From Clostridiales bacterium DTU074 (GTDB lineage Bacteria; Bacillota; Clostridia; Caldicoprobacterales; Caldicoprobacteraceae): a DNA stretch of 33,224 bases. Positions within the stretch are counted from its first letter, which is position 1, and every line of letters begins with the position of its first letter. Shown one piece after another: positions 23,462 to 32,961 of this stretch. A program made the position numbers and the translations under genes. The stretch covers positions 1-33,224 of the forward strand of contig LFSE01000025.1 in the NCBI GenBank assembly GCA_001513075.1. The letters run 5' to 3'. The notes under the pieces were generated by a model, which saw only the letters and a program-made list of their open reading frames with translations, searched no databases and was not told where the DNA came from.

Positions 23462-26311
23462 ATGAACAGCAGCAAGGTCATATTCGTAAAAGGTGCCAGA
23501 GAGCATAACCTAAAAAATATAGATGTAATAATTCCCAGAGATAAGCTGGTGGTGTTTACCGGGCTGAGCGGTTCTGGCAAATCATCTCTGGCTTTCGATA
23601 CTCTTTATGCCGAGGGACAGCGCAGGTATATTGAATCCTTGTCGGCTTATGCACGGCAGTTTCTGGGACAGATGGAAAAGCCGGATGTGGACTACATTGA
23701 AGGTTTATCACCCGCCATATCCATTGACCAGAAAACTACACGGCGAAACCCCCGTTCTACTGTAGGAACGGTTACCGAGATATACGACTATCTTCGCCTT
23801 TTGTTTGCGCGAATAGGTATTCCCCACTGCCCCAGCTGCGGTAGAGAAATTCAACAGCAGACGGTGGAGCAGATGGTGGACATCATAATGGAAATGGAGG
23901 AAGGCACCAGGATTCAGCTTTTGGCCCCGCTGATCCGGGGAAGAAAGGGGGAATACGTACGTCTGTTGGATGATATTAGAAAGGATGGCTATGTCCGCGT
24001 CCGTATAGACGGGGAAATGCGAGAGCTTTCGGAAGAGATAAAGCTGGATAGAAATAAAAAGCATACCATCGAGGTGGTAGTGGACAGGATAATTATCAGG
24101 CCGGGTATTGAACGGAGGCTGGCGGATTCGTTGGAGACGGTATTGAATTTAAGCGGTGGCTTGGTTGTGGTGGACGTAGTCGGGGGCCAGGAGATGCTTT
24201 TCAGCCAAAGCTATGCCTGTCCTGACTGTGGAATAAGCATAGAGGAACTGACACCCAGGATGTTTTCATTTAACAGCCCGTACGGTGCATGTCCCACCTG
24301 CCACGGCCTGGGTGTTTTTTTGGAACTGGATCCGGATTTGATAATCCCGAATCCCAGTTTGTCTTTGGCTGAGGGGGCTATTTCGGTTCCGGGTTGGAAT
24401 AGTAAGAATGAGGACAGTATTGCGGGAATGTATATGAAAGCCTTGGCTGAACACTACGGTTTTAGCCTGGATACTCCTGTGGAAGATCTGTCTGAAGAGG
24501 TATTGGATGCCATACTGTATGGTACCCGTGGAAAGAAAATACGGGTTGAATACAGCAGGAGCTATGGCTCAGGGTACTTCATGGCTCCATTTGAAGGGAT
24601 CATTCCCAATCTGAGGCGCAGATATCAGGAAACCGATTCGGATTACAGCCGGGAAGAGATTGAGCAATATATGAGTGAAAACCTCTGCCAGGCCTGTAAT
24701 GGTGCAAGACTGAAACCCGAAGTTCTGGCCGTTACGGTCGGCGGGTTGAACATACACCAGGTAACCAATATGTCGGTTAAGGAAGCTTTGGATTTTTTTA
24801 ATGGTTTAAAGTTGACCGACAGGGAACAGCTCATCGCCCATCAGGTGCTTAAGGAGATCCGTGCTCGCCTGGAATTTATGATAGATGTGGGACTGGACTA
24901 TCTTACGCTGTCACGGGCAGCCGGCACATTATCGGGCGGTGAAGCGCAGAGGATCAGACTGGCTACCCAGATCGGCTCCAGTCTGGTAGGGGTCCTTTAT
25001 ATATTGGATGAGCCCAGCATAGGCCTGCATCAGCGGGATAATGCCCGGCTAATTAAAACACTGAAGCGGTTGAGAGACCTGGGTAATACGGTCATAGTCG
25101 TAGAGCATGACGAGGAAACCATACGTTCGGCTGATTATATAGTTGACATAGGTCCGGGAGCCGGGGTTCACGGAGGTCATGTGGTTGCAACCGGCTCCGT
25201 TGAAGATATCATAAATACTCCTGAATCCATCACGGGGCAGTATTTAAGCGGTGTGAAGCGTGTGAAAATCCCTGCGGTCAGAAGAGACTGCGGAGGCAGA
25301 TGGCTTGTAATAAAGGGAGCCCGTGAAAACAATCTGAAGAACATCGATGTAAGGATACCTTTAGGGGTAATGACCTGCGTAACCGGAGTTTCCGGCTCGG
25401 GCAAGAGCACTTTGATAAATGAAATTCTCTACAAAGCCCTGGCAAGAGAGCTTAACCGGGCCGGCGTAAAGCCCGGCCGGCATGACTGTATCCTGGGCAC
25501 CGAGCACTTGGATAAGGTAATAAATATAGACCAGTCCCCCATAGGCAGGACACCCCGATCAAATCCTGCCACTTATACCGGAGTTTTTGACAGCATCCGG
25601 GAAGTTTTTGCCATGACCGGCGAAGCCAAGGTGCGGGGTTATAACAAAGGGCGTTTCAGCTTTAATGTGAAGGGGGGCCGATGTGAGGCTTGCCGGGGAG
25701 ACGGTATTATAAGAATCGAGATGCATTTTCTGTCGGATGTATATGTACCCTGCGAGGTTTGTAAGGGGAAGAGATACAATCGGGATACCCTGCAGGTCAA
25801 ATATAAAGGAAAAAACATAGCCGATGTTTTGGATATGACAGTGGAAGAGGCTATGGTATTCTTTGAGAATATACCCAGGATATATCGTAAGCTCAAGACC
25901 TTGTACGATGTTGGGCTGGGATATATTAAGCTTGGACAACCCTCAACCACCCTTTCGGGAGGGGAGGCACAGAGGGTTAAGCTGTCCACCGAGCTAAGCA
26001 AGCGAAGCAACGGCCGGACCATATATATACTGGACGAGCCTACTACGGGCCTGCACATTGCCGATGTGGACAGGTTAATCGATGTTTTGCAGAGGTTGGT
26101 AGAAGCCGGCAGCACGGTGGTGATAATCGAACACAATCTGGATGTTATTAAGACGGCTGATTATATTATCGACCTCGGACCGGAAGGGGGCGACAGGGGA
26201 GGAATGATCGTAGCCGAAGGAACTCCCGAGGAGATCATAAAAGTGGAGAACAGCTATACAGGTAAATTCCTGAAACCCATACTTGAGGGAAGATTGTTGG
26301 AAAGGGTGTGA
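23462..26311 (+). CDS. uvrA: UvrABC nucleotide excision repair damage sensor, UvrA
   Basis: A complete 949-residue UvrA. It binds bulky DNA lesions as a dimer and loads UvrB. Both ABC-type ATPase modules are present: Walker [11 protein letters not shown] near residue 35 and [10 protein letters not shown] near 645, each with an LSGGEAQR signature and a Walker B plus DEP segment. Cysteine pairs for the zinc modules are visible ([24 protein letters not shown] with CEVCKGK). The ATG at 23462 lies about 11 bases after a GGAAGAAGG site; a nearby out-of-frame ATG is ignored. uvrB and uvrC are not in the window. The next small gene starts 5 bases after the stop. Confidence 0.98.
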   Translation: MNSSKVIFVKGAREHNLKNIDVIIPRDKLVVFTGLSGSGKSSLAFDTLYAEGQRRYIESLSAYARQFLGQMEKPDVDYIEGLSPAISIDQKTTRRNPRSTVGTVTEIYDYLRLLFARIGIPHCPSCGREIQQQTVEQMVDIIMEMEEGTRIQLLAPLIRGRKGEYVRLLDDIRKDGYVRVRIDGEMRELSEEIKLDRNKKHTIEVVVDRIIIRPGIERRLADSLETVLNLSGGLVVVDVVGGQEMLFSQSYACPDCGISIEELTPRMFSFNSPYGACPTCHGLGVFLELDPDLIIPNPSLSLAEGAISVPGWNSKNEDSIAGMYMKALAEHYGFSLDTPVEDLSEEVLDAILYGTRGKKIRVEYSRSYGSGYFMAPFEGIIPNLRRRYQETDSDYSREEIEQYMSENLCQACNGARLKPEVLAVTVGGLNIHQVTNMSVKEALDFFNGLKLTDREQLIAHQVLKEIRARLEFMIDVGLDYLTLSRAAGTLSGGEAQRIRLATQIGSSLVGVLYILDEPSIGLHQRDNARLIKTLKRLRDLGNTVIVVEHDEETIRSADYIVDIGPGAGVHGGHVVATGSVEDIINTPESITGQYLSGVKRVKIPAVRRDCGGRWLVIKGARENNLKNIDVRIPLGVMTCVTGVSGSGKSTLINEILYKALARELNRAGVKPGRHDCILGTEHLDKVINIDQSPIGRTPRSNPATYTGVFDSIREVFAMTGEAKVRGYNKGRFSFNVKGGRCEACRGDGIIRIEMHFLSDVYVPCEVCKGKRYNRDTLQVKYKGKNIADVLDMTVEEAMVFFENIPRIYRKLKTLYDVGLGYIKLGQPSTTLSGGEAQRVKLSTELSKRSNGRTIYILDEPTTGLHIADVDRLIDVLQRLVEAGSTVVIIEHNLDVIKTADYIIDLGPEGGDRGGMIVAEGTPEEIIKVENSYTGKFLKPILEGRLLERV

Positions 26312-26316
26312 TTCTG

Positions 26317-26634
26317 ATGGAGAGAGCTTTTCGATATCAGACGGGCGAGACCGATGAAATAGTCGGGGAACTGCGGAAAAACGGAAATGTAGAGGTAGAC
26401 GTGGATTCGGAGGATAAAATAAGACCATTTCTTAAGGATTTGGAGAGGTACGGGATATACGAGCTGGTTGACATTCCTTGGGATTACGAAGCCATAAGCT
26501 TTTTTGAAAATCAGGATTTTGTATGCAGGGTTCATGTGGAGGATCGGGAAGACAGGTCTCATGCCACCTCCCTGTATATAGATTTTTTTAGTGAGTATAT
26601 CGAGAAGAGCTATGATGAAATATTCTGGGGTTAA
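26317..26634 (+). CDS. Small acidic protein of unknown function downstream of uvrA
   Basis: I do not recognise a family. The 105-residue product is acidic, has no membrane segment or cysteine cluster, and ends with an aromatic, acidic helix (YIDFFSEYIEKSYDEIFWG). The central part alternates short strands and loops (KNGNVEVDVDSEDKI, YGIYELVDIPWDYEAISFF), consistent with a compact alpha/beta domain. The ATG at 26317 is 8 bases after AAAGGGTG; a GTG at 26308 overlapping the uvrA stop is less likely. Co-transcription with uvrA is very likely. Its stop codon shares a TTAA with the stop of the convergent DUF4363 gene. Confidence 0.7.
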   Translation: MERAFRYQTGETDEIVGELRKNGNVEVDVDSEDKIRPFLKDLERYGIYELVDIPWDYEAISFFENQDFVCRVHVEDREDRSHATSLYIDFFSEYIEKSYDEIFWG

Positions 26635-27011
26635 AAAACATTAACAAGGCTCAGGGACTCCTTTTCGGGAATATGTAGGATAAATAGCTTGAGTACGGCA
26701 ATTTCAGCCAGAGCATCGGCTTTTTCACGAATTTCTACCAGCTGCTTTACCCTGGCCAGGCTTGAGTCAATATTGTCGACTTCTTCATGGTTGATGAATA
26801 TCTGCCAGGATTTTTTGTTTTCATTCCATAGTCGGGTGATGGCTTTTACCTGATTGTCGGCTGATGGCCAGTTGTCGTTTTTGATGGCAGCTTCCAGATG
26901 ATCCAGGTGTCGTCCCAGATTGCCGGCTGAGCTTTCCAGCATGTTTTGCGTCCACACGGCAAAGGTTATGAAAATTATTACTGATATTATCAGGAATATC
27001 ATCAGTCTCAA
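26631..27011 (-). CDS. DUF4363 family protein
   Basis: A 126-residue protein with an N-terminal membrane segment (about 3-20) followed by an all-helical, charged outside domain. It contains the family's NW...A...V..L...W...K..W pattern (NDNWPSADNQVKAITRLWNENKKSWQIF). DUF4363 genes are commonly found next to DUF421 genes in spore-forming Firmicutes, as here, 5 bases downstream. The domain has regularly spaced Leu, suggesting a helical bundle. Function is unknown; an envelope or spore-membrane role is inference from the partner. Confidence 0.85.
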   Translation of the reverse strand: MRLMIFLIISVIIFITFAVWTQNMLESSAGNLGRHLDHLEAAIKNDNWPSADNQVKAITRLWNENKKSWQIFINHEEVDNIDSSLARVKQLVEIREKADALAEIAVLKLFILHIPEKESLSLVNVF

Positions 27012-27016
27012 GGTGT

Positions 27017-27694
27017 TTACCTCCGATTTTCCTTTATTTCTATCTGCAGGTTTCCTTGGCTGTCCAGGTAAGCATAGAACACATCACGAGCTTTTAACCC
27101 ATTAACCTGCAGTTGCTGCATAAGCCAATCGATATCCAAACCGGCTTCGGTGAGATTTTTATGCTGGATATGTCCGTCCATAATCAAATTATAAGGCAGC
27201 CCTTCATACCGCGTGGGAAGATTAAGATCTTCCGGTGTTGCAGGCCGTTTTTGTGCTTTGGGTATAACGGTCAGCTGTCCGTTGGTTTCCAGAATGGCAT
27301 ATTCTACATCCGATACATTGACTATATTATTCGTTCGGAGCTGTTCCAGAAGGTCGTTTACATTAAATCTTAGCCGTGCAAGTTCTTTTTGTACGATTTT
27401 ACCGTTCCGGATCACTATGCTGGGAGTCCCGCATATGATCCCCCTTGCTCTGCCGCTTTTCAGGATGATATAGGATAACAGCACCTGTGACAAGAGCAGT
27501 GTAAACGCCGGGACAAGCCCATTTATAAGAGGTATTCCTGGAGCCTGCATGGGCACCGAGGCTACTTCGGCAATCATTAACGTGATGACCAGCTCGAAGG
27601 GCTGGAGCTCCCCTACCTGTCTCTTACCCATGATCCTCATGCCAATAACTACACCAATGTACAATATTAAAGCCCTAAAAAACGTATTAAGCAT
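27017..27694 (-). CDS. DUF421 (YetF-like) membrane protein
   Basis: A 225-residue protein with three membrane helices at the N-terminus (the MRIMGKRQVGELQPFELVITLMIAEVAS region is the family signature) and a cytosolic domain with GTPSIVIRNGKIV and the LRFNVNDLLEQLR pattern. YetF relatives occur in the spore membranes of Bacillus, but their molecular role is not settled. The gene precedes DUF4363 in an apparent two-gene operon. The ATG at 27694 has AAGGGTGAG upstream at about 11 bases. Confidence 0.9.
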   Translation of the reverse strand: MLNTFFRALILYIGVVIGMRIMGKRQVGELQPFELVITLMIAEVASVPMQAPGIPLINGLVPAFTLLLSQVLLSYIILKSGRARGIICGTPSIVIRNGKIVQKELARLRFNVNDLLEQLRTNNIVNVSDVEYAILETNGQLTVIPKAQKRPATPEDLNLPTRYEGLPYNLIMDGHIQHKNLTEAGLDIDWLMQQLQVNGLKARDVFYAYLDSQGNLQIEIKENRR

Positions 27695-28033
27695 ATGCCC
27701 AAAAACTCACCCTTGTTCCTCATATTTTCCCTTGCTGCGAAATCTTTTATTATCAAATTGCGGTTATTTCACAACCGGCAAGTTTTAAGCTTAATTACTT
27801 TTTAGTAACTTGAGCTGTAATATAATGTCTGAATTATTGCTATTTTTGCAGTTTATATTAGGTTGGCTTTTATGGGTGCATTTTATTCCCGATTCTGTTA
27901 TATGACTTGTTGTTTCGTTGTGGATACCGCATAAATCATCTTATTTTCATTTTTTATTTAGCACTTTACTAATTTACTATAATAAAGTATAATATAACTC
28001 GGTCGTATATTAGGAATGAATGGAGGAATTAAA
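27695..28033. other. Divergent intergenic region, DUF421 / amino-acid ABC operon
   Basis: 339 bases without a supportable gene. It contains the DUF421 ribosome site, an imperfect inverted repeat (TTGCGGTT 27758-27765 with AACCGGCAA 27773-27781, one bulge), a TATAAT at 27821-27826 without a clear -35, and the promoter at 27965-27993. Confidence 0.6.
27965..27993 (+). promoter_or_regulatory. Promoter of the amino-acid ABC operon
   Basis: TTTACT (27965-27970), a 17-base spacer and a perfect TATAAT (27988-27993), 41 bases before the first gene. Confidence 0.7.
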
Positions 28034-28843
28034 ATGAAGAAAAGCATTATATTTCTACTGGCGATTGCAATGATGACAGGAGTTTTGTTATCTGCATGTT
28101 CAGGAGCACAGCAGACGGCTAAGGATACATCGTTGGAAGACATTAAAAAAGCCGGCAAATTCATAGTAGGATTGGACGATTCCTTCCCTCCAATGGGATT
28201 CAGGGATGAGGCTGGAAATATTGTCGGATTTGATATCGATTTGGCCAAAGAAGCCGCCAAGAGGCTGGGTGTAGAGGTGGAATTCAGGCCTATTGACTGG
28301 AACAGCAAGGAGTTGGAGCTTAAGAATAAAAAGATTGACATGATATGGAACGGGCTTACCATTACCGAGGAAAGAAAGAAAAATATGGCCTTTACAAAAC
28401 CATATCTTGCTAATAAACAGATCATCGTGGTGCTTGAAGGATCTGATGTAAAGGGGAAAGCTGACCTTGCCGGAAAAAAGGTGGGGGCACAGTTGGACAG
28501 CAGCGGTGCCGAGGCGGTTCAGAATGATGAAGAAGTCTATAATTCGCTGGAGGAATTGGTGCTGTATCCCGATTATCTTGAAGCTTTTCTTGATTTAGAA
28601 AACGGTAGGATTGCAGCTCTTGTAGTTGATGAGATTCTGGGCAAATATTATATTGCTAAGAGAGGCAGCGGATATAAAGTTTTGGACGAAAACTTCGGCG
28701 ATGAAGAGTATGGCGTTGGTCTCAGACTGGAGGACAAGCAGTTATTGGATGCTTTGAACAAAGTACTGGATGAGATGAAGGAAGACGGGACAATGGCTGA
28801 GATTTCCAAGCAATGGTTTGGTGAAGATATTATTTTGAAGTAA
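28034..28843 (+). CDS. Polar amino-acid ABC transporter substrate-binding lipoprotein
   Basis: A 269-residue family 3 solute-binding protein. The signal peptide ends LLSAC with lipid-modified Cys22, so it is tethered outside the membrane. The SBP_bac_3 motifs are FIVGLDDSFPPMGFRDEAGN, FDIDLAKEAAKRLG and KIDMIWNGLTITEERKK. It delivers a polar amino acid (His, Gln, Arg or cystine type; not resolvable here) to the permease downstream. The start ATG 28034 has GGAGG 7 bases upstream; the in-frame ATG at 28016 lies before this site. The stop codon lies inside a 13-base tandem repeat. Confidence 0.93.
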   Translation: MKKSIIFLLAIAMMTGVLLSACSGAQQTAKDTSLEDIKKAGKFIVGLDDSFPPMGFRDEAGNIVGFDIDLAKEAAKRLGVEVEFRPIDWNSKELELKNKKIDMIWNGLTITEERKKNMAFTKPYLANKQIIVVLEGSDVKGKADLAGKKVGAQLDSSGAEAVQNDEEVYNSLEELVLYPDYLEAFLDLENGRIAALVVDEILGKYYIAKRGSGYKVLDENFGDEEYGVGLRLEDKQLLDALNKVLDEMKEDGTMAEISKQWFGEDIILK

Positions 28844-28867
28844 TATTTTGAAGTAATATTTTGAAGG
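28831..28867. repeat. 13-base tandem repeat spanning the lipoprotein stop codon
   Basis: The 13-base unit TATTTTGAAGTAA is present exactly twice (28831-28843, 28844-28856), followed by a partial third copy to 28867. The TAA ending the first copy is the stop of the binding-protein gene. Confidence 0.9.
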
Positions 28868-28891
28868 ATAGAGCGCTAGCGAATTCTATAT

Positions 28892-28924
28892 GCAGCCTCA
28901 AAACAGGCAAAGTTTTGAGGCTGC
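28892..28924 (+). other. Intercistronic 13-bp hairpin between binding protein and permease
   Basis: GCAGCCTCAAAAC (28892-28904) pairs perfectly with GTTTTGAGGCTGC (28912-28924), 7-base loop. An outer stem, ATAGAGC (28868-28874) with GCTCTAT (28943-28949), can enclose it. No T run follows, so it is more likely an mRNA-stabilising element giving excess binding protein than a full terminator. Confidence 0.8.
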
Positions 28925-28978
28925 AAGCTGTAATCAAAACAGGCTCTATGCATTTCTATTAATTATGGGAGAGAAAAA

Positions 28979-29653
28979 ATGCAGGAACTATTATCGGAAG
29001 TAATTGTCCCAACTGCCAGCTATATATCCAGAATCATTGTTCCCATGCTGGAGGGTACGGTGGTTACCCTTAAGCTGTTCTTTATTACCATTATACTGTC
29101 AATACCGCTGGGGGTACTTGTTGCGCTGGCTCGCATCTCCAAGTACAGGCTGCTTAGCAATGCCGTCGGAGTATATATATGGCTATTACGCGGTACTCCC
29201 CTTCTGCTCCAGGTTTTCTTTGTATATTATGGTTTGCCCAATTTTGGTATTGTGCTCGACAGCTTCCCGGCAGCTTGTATTGCTTTTGTTCTTAACTATG
29301 CTGCTTATCTGGCCGAGATTTTCAGGGCCGGCATACAGTCTATTGACAAAGGACAGTATGAAGGAGCCAAAGTGCTTGGTTTCACATACTGGCAGACTAT
29401 GTGGAGGATCATTCTTCCCCAAACCGTAAGGAGGGTGCTGCCTCCTGTCAGCAATGAAGCCATAACCCTTGTCAAGGATACGGCCCTGGTCTATGCTATC
29501 GGCCTGGGAGAACTTTTAAGGGCAACCAAAATTGCGGTATCCAGGGATGCGGTGACATCACCTTTTGTTGTGGCTGCGGTATTTTATTTGGCCATGACAT
29601 TTTTGCTTACCAAGTTATTTGATAAACTGGAAAAGAGATTTGCAATATACTGA
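28979..29653 (+). CDS. Polar amino-acid ABC transporter permease (HisM/GlnP type)
   Basis: A 224-residue inner-membrane subunit with about five helices. The coupling loop [22 protein letters not shown] matches the EAA motif that docks on the ATPase. Only one permease gene is present, so it probably works as a homodimer. The ATG at 28979 has GGGAGAG upstream. It lies between the binding-protein and ATPase genes, separated from the former by the 13-bp hairpin. Confidence 0.95.
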   Translation: MQELLSEVIVPTASYISRIIVPMLEGTVVTLKLFFITIILSIPLGVLVALARISKYRLLSNAVGVYIWLLRGTPLLLQVFFVYYGLPNFGIVLDSFPAACIAFVLNYAAYLAEIFRAGIQSIDKGQYEGAKVLGFTYWQTMWRIILPQTVRRVLPPVSNEAITLVKDTALVYAIGLGELLRATKIAVSRDAVTSPFVVAAVFYLAMTFLLTKLFDKLEKRFAIY

Positions 29654-29669
29654 TAGGAGTTTGGGACGT

Positions 29670-30428
29670 ATGTATATGATTGAGGCCAGAAATATTCATA
29701 AATCCTTTGACAATTTACACGTTTTGAAAGGTATTTCGCTGATGGTTGAAGAGGGTGAAGTGATAGCCATTATTGGGCCTTCCGGTTCGGGAAAAAGTAC
29801 GTTGTTACGCTGTCTTATACATTTGGAGGTCATTGACAGAGGGGATATTATTATCCAGGGACAACCCTTTGCGTACGAGGCTGAAGATGGAAAGAGCCAC
29901 TATGTTGACGACAAAAAGATCAGGGAGATATGTAAAAAGCTGGGGATGGTGTTTCAGAATTTCAATCTGTTTCCCCATAAAACCGTGCTGGAAAATATTA
30001 TTGAAGCGCCTATTGTAGTCAATAAAATGGATAGAAAAGAGGCTATCGATATAGCTGAAGACTTGCTTAAAAGGGTAGGATTGGAGGATAAAAGGGACAA
30101 TTATCCGTCCCAGCTTTCGGGGGGGCAGAAGCAAAGAGTGGCAATAGCAAGAGCTCTGGCTATGAAACCCGACATAATGCTTTTCGATGAGCCCACATCA
30201 TCGCTGGATCCCGAGCTAACCGGAGAAGTGCTCAAGGTGATGCGGGATCTGGCTGAAGACCGTATGACCATGCTGGTTGTTACTCACGAAATGGGCTTTG
30301 CCAGAGAAGTAGCTGATCGGGTGATTTTTATGGATGGTGGGGAGATAATTGAGGAGGGATGTCCCAACGACATTTTCCGAAATCCCAGCAACGTGAGGAC
30401 CAGAAGCTTTCTTGAACAGGTGTTGTAA
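29670..30428 (+). CDS. Polar amino-acid ABC transporter ATPase (GlnQ/HisP type)
   Basis: A 252-residue ATPase. Walker A is GPSGSGKST, the Q-loop is [12 protein letters not shown], the signature [15 protein letters not shown], Walker B with catalytic Glu is [13 protein letters not shown], and the H-loop is VVTHEMGFA. The protein carries an insert after the first strand group ([16 protein letters not shown]) that is common in this subfamily. I choose ATG 29670, 10 bases after AGGAG; a longer frame from 29619 would overlap the permease gene. It completes the three-gene importer. Confidence 0.95.
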   Translation: MYMIEARNIHKSFDNLHVLKGISLMVEEGEVIAIIGPSGSGKSTLLRCLIHLEVIDRGDIIIQGQPFAYEAEDGKSHYVDDKKIREICKKLGMVFQNFNLFPHKTVLENIIEAPIVVNKMDRKEAIDIAEDLLKRVGLEDKRDNYPSQLSGGQKQRVAIARALAMKPDIMLFDEPTSSLDPELTGEVLKVMRDLAEDRMTMLVVTHEMGFAREVADRVIFMDGGEIIEEGCPNDIFRNPSNVRTRSFLEQVL

Positions 30429-30506
30429 CTGTGAGTTTGCTGATGGAGCTACCTTGAGCTGTTATTAGAATAACAAATCCAGCTTGTTTAAATCCGTGGA
30501 AATATT

Positions 30507-30561
30507 AGATATCAATGGGCGGGAAGAGGTGCATCCGGCTAACGCCCATTGATATCTTTTT
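30507..30561 (+). terminator. Very strong terminator of the amino-acid ABC operon
   Basis: AGATATCAATGGGCG (30507-30521) is perfectly complementary to CGCCCATTGATATCT (30543-30557), a 15-bp stem with a 21-base loop. T residues follow to 30561. A smaller inverted repeat, GTTATT and AATAAC (30461-30474), lies upstream. Confidence 0.9.
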
Positions 30562-30612
30562 ATGCGTTTTGGATGGCAGACTCGAAAGCATGTTATGGAT
30601 AAATGTGTATCC

Positions 30613-32961
30613 TTATGCATAGAGGGGACTGATAGAATCCATTTTTTTTCTGTACTCTCCCGGTGTAATGCCGTATTTATCCTTAAAGAGCTTTATATAG
30701 TACTGGTTGCTACCGAAACCAACATTTTCGGCAATAGTTTTTATTGAATGGTCGGTTTCCCTTAAATATTTTAACGAGATGTCCAACCTGACTTCATTAA
30801 GATAGTCATTGAATTTTTTGCCCATTTTTTCGTAGAAGATTCTGCTAAAGTGCTGTCTGGAAAGAGAGAAATACTCGGCAGTGATTTCTAAATTTATATT
30901 TTTGTTATAATTTTCATGTACGAAATTTATGATATCATTAACCAGGGATGAATGGGGATCGATCCTGTTGGATTTTATATGGCTGATTACTTTGTTCAAC
31001 ATATGTTCGCACCAGATTTTTGTGTTTTTCATGGTTTTTATATTAAGAACTTCTTTATATATATTTGAATCCAGGAAAAGGGTTGAAATACCGTTTGATT
31101 CCAAAAATTTTAAGATGTCGTTTATTATTTGGACAATATACAGCTGGAAATACTCATATGATATATTCTTTTCTATAATACTGTTAAATAATTTGTTAAA
31201 GTTGGCAATTGCTTTTTCGTTATCGCAGTTCAATATACTCAACAGCAGTTGTTTTTCATCCATCATCATTGGCTGATTTGACGATTTTGCCGGTTGCACT
31301 ATATCGTTTGCGTATATGACATTGTTTTTGTTGCTCTTTATTCCTATATAGTTTATTGCGTCTATGGCAGTTGTATACGAATACGATAAATCCATAATAT
31401 TGTTCACCGTGAGGCCGACGCTGATATATATATTATGGCCAATTTGCTTTTTGACGGCTGAATTTATTCTTTCGGGTATGCCTGTAGCGTTTCCGCCGGC
31501 TTTGTTATTCCAGGATATCAATATAAGCGTATCGTCCTCCGTGTAATTATATAGGATCTCCATGTTTTTGTAGTTCAATTCTTTCTTAATTACACTATTT
31601 AAAATTTCTTTAAGGAACTGGCATTTAGATATATTATTTCCTTCCAACATTTCAATCGTATTTTCGATGAGTATAACGTAAACTGTAAAGTCGGATGCAT
31701 CCTTAATATCTATACCCAGGAAGTCGGCTCTATTTAAAACGGATTTTATGTCATTATTTTTTCCTTCTATTATATTTTTGAAGAACAACTCCTTCAATAA
31801 GGGGAGATTGGCTGATAATTTCTCATTAATTTCATAGTTTTGTTCTTCAAGCAAATGATATTTGTACTTAATGTACTGAAATTCATTTCTGTTATTTGTT
31901 ATTTCAGCTGGATTGGCGCGTTTGGCTATGAAGTAGATTAAAGATTTGATGGGGTTGTATAATCTGTTGGAAGTATAATATGCTATTACCAAAGAAACGC
32001 AGGATATTGAAAGAAAGGCGATTATTATATTTATCAAAGGTTTAAGACTGGCGTAGGTATAGAAATTGGGAGAGATAATTAAAGTTCTTAAACCATATTT
32101 GTTTAAGCCGGAATAAAATGTCATAATATTGCGGTTATATTTGCTGGCAGTAAAACCCGATTTCTCGGTGTTATGGATTGAATCAATAATACCCGTTAGC
32201 AGATTATTATCGTATTTATTCCTGAGTTCATCAGGTAAAAATATCTCATTCTTGTTTTTGTCCACTATAAAAAACATGTTGGCCATATCCTGTTCGGTAT
32301 CATCCTGAAGGAACAGATTTTCTCCCTTTATATCCACTACTAATAATGCATTGTTTTCAGTAAACGGTATCTTTCTGATAATCGTCAGAATATTTCCTAA
32401 ATATTTGTTATAGCCGGTATAATCTTCGGGATATTTTATTTTACGGCTGAACAATGAGTAACCAAAATTGGGGGTATCGGTATTCTTCAATATTTTTATA
32501 ATTTCCCTGTCATAGAATTCATCTTCATGATAGTATCCTAAATCGGAAACGATAAGCTTATTATCGGGATAGTAAATATATATTGAATTAATTTGCTTAT
32601 ACAGTGTGCGGCGTTCTGCGCATAAGCTATAAGTAATGTATAATAGAGCATTCATATTTGAAGAATTTTGGTATAACTCATCGATATCAGCGCAAAAAGT
32701 CTGTATAGTTTTATCAACAAGCAATCCGTTGGTTTTCTTTATAATCTCGTATATATCCCGTTCCACATGTTTATTGTATTGTTCAACTGCAAATATATTT
32801 TGTCTTTTGCTTCTCTCAAACAGCTCATTATTGTAATTGGTATAGCTTACCGTAAAGAATAGGGATATAGGTATTAAAGATAATAATAATAGGCAGATAA
32901 ACAATTGATTGAAAAATGAGCCCTTTACATCACTAAAGTTTTTTTTTGCTCTTAAGTTCAT
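30613..32961 (-). CDS. Membrane-anchored AraC-family transcriptional regulator with extracellular sensor
   Basis: A 782-residue one-component regulator. A first membrane helix (about 20-39), an extracellular Cache-like sensor of roughly 265 residues and a second helix (about 308-328) lead into a cytosolic linker. The C-terminal 100 residues hold two helix-turn-helix units of AraC/XylS type (LEITAEYFSLSRQHFSRIF; IKTIAENVGFGSNQYYIKLFK; ending YGITPGEYR). In Firmicutes such proteins usually control adjacent carbohydrate ABC transporter or hydrolase genes, probably beyond 33224. I use ATG 32961 with GGAGG about 12 bases upstream; an in-frame TTG at 32982 lies too near that site. The gene is visibly AT-rich: 31141-31200 has 13 G/C of 60, against 31 of 60 in uvrA at 23641-23700. 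Confidence 0.92.
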   Translation of the reverse strand: MNLRAKKNFSDVKGSFFNQLFICLLLLSLIPISLFFTVSYTNYNNELFERSKRQNIFAVEQYNKHVERDIYEIIKKTNGLLVDKTIQTFCADIDELYQNSSNMNALLYITYSLCAERRTLYKQINSIYIYYPDNKLIVSDLGYYHEDEFYDREIIKILKNTDTPNFGYSLFSRKIKYPEDYTGYNKYLGNILTIIRKIPFTENNALLVVDIKGENLFLQDDTEQDMANMFFIVDKNKNEIFLPDELRNKYDNNLLTGIIDSIHNTEKSGFTASKYNRNIMTFYSGLNKYGLRTLIISPNFYTYASLKPLINIIIAFLSISCVSLVIAYYTSNRLYNPIKSLIYFIAKRANPAEITNNRNEFQYIKYKYHLLEEQNYEINEKLSANLPLLKELFFKNIIEGKNNDIKSVLNRADFLGIDIKDASDFTVYVILIENTIEMLEGNNISKCQFLKEILNSVIKKELNYKNMEILYNYTEDDTLILISWNNKAGGNATGIPERINSAVKKQIGHNIYISVGLTVNNIMDLSYSYTTAIDAINYIGIKSNKNNVIYANDIVQPAKSSNQPMMMDEKQLLLSILNCDNEKAIANFNKLFNSIIEKNISYEYFQLYIVQIINDILKFLESNGISTLFLDSNIYKEVLNIKTMKNTKIWCEHMLNKVISHIKSNRIDPHSSLVNDIINFVHENYNKNINLEITAEYFSLSRQHFSRIFYEKMGKKFNDYLNEVRLDISLKYLRETDHSIKTIAENVGFGSNQYYIKLFKDKYGITPGEYRKKMDSISPLYA

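Noticed and set aside
23454-23470. GAACGTATGAAC at the uvrA start as a LexA box
   Set aside because: The second half reads GAAC instead of GTTC, so it is a direct rather than inverted repeat.
30562-30747. Short plus-strand frame at the end of the AraC gene
   Set aside because: It overlaps the conserved helix-turn-helix coding end of the regulator and lacks a ribosome site.
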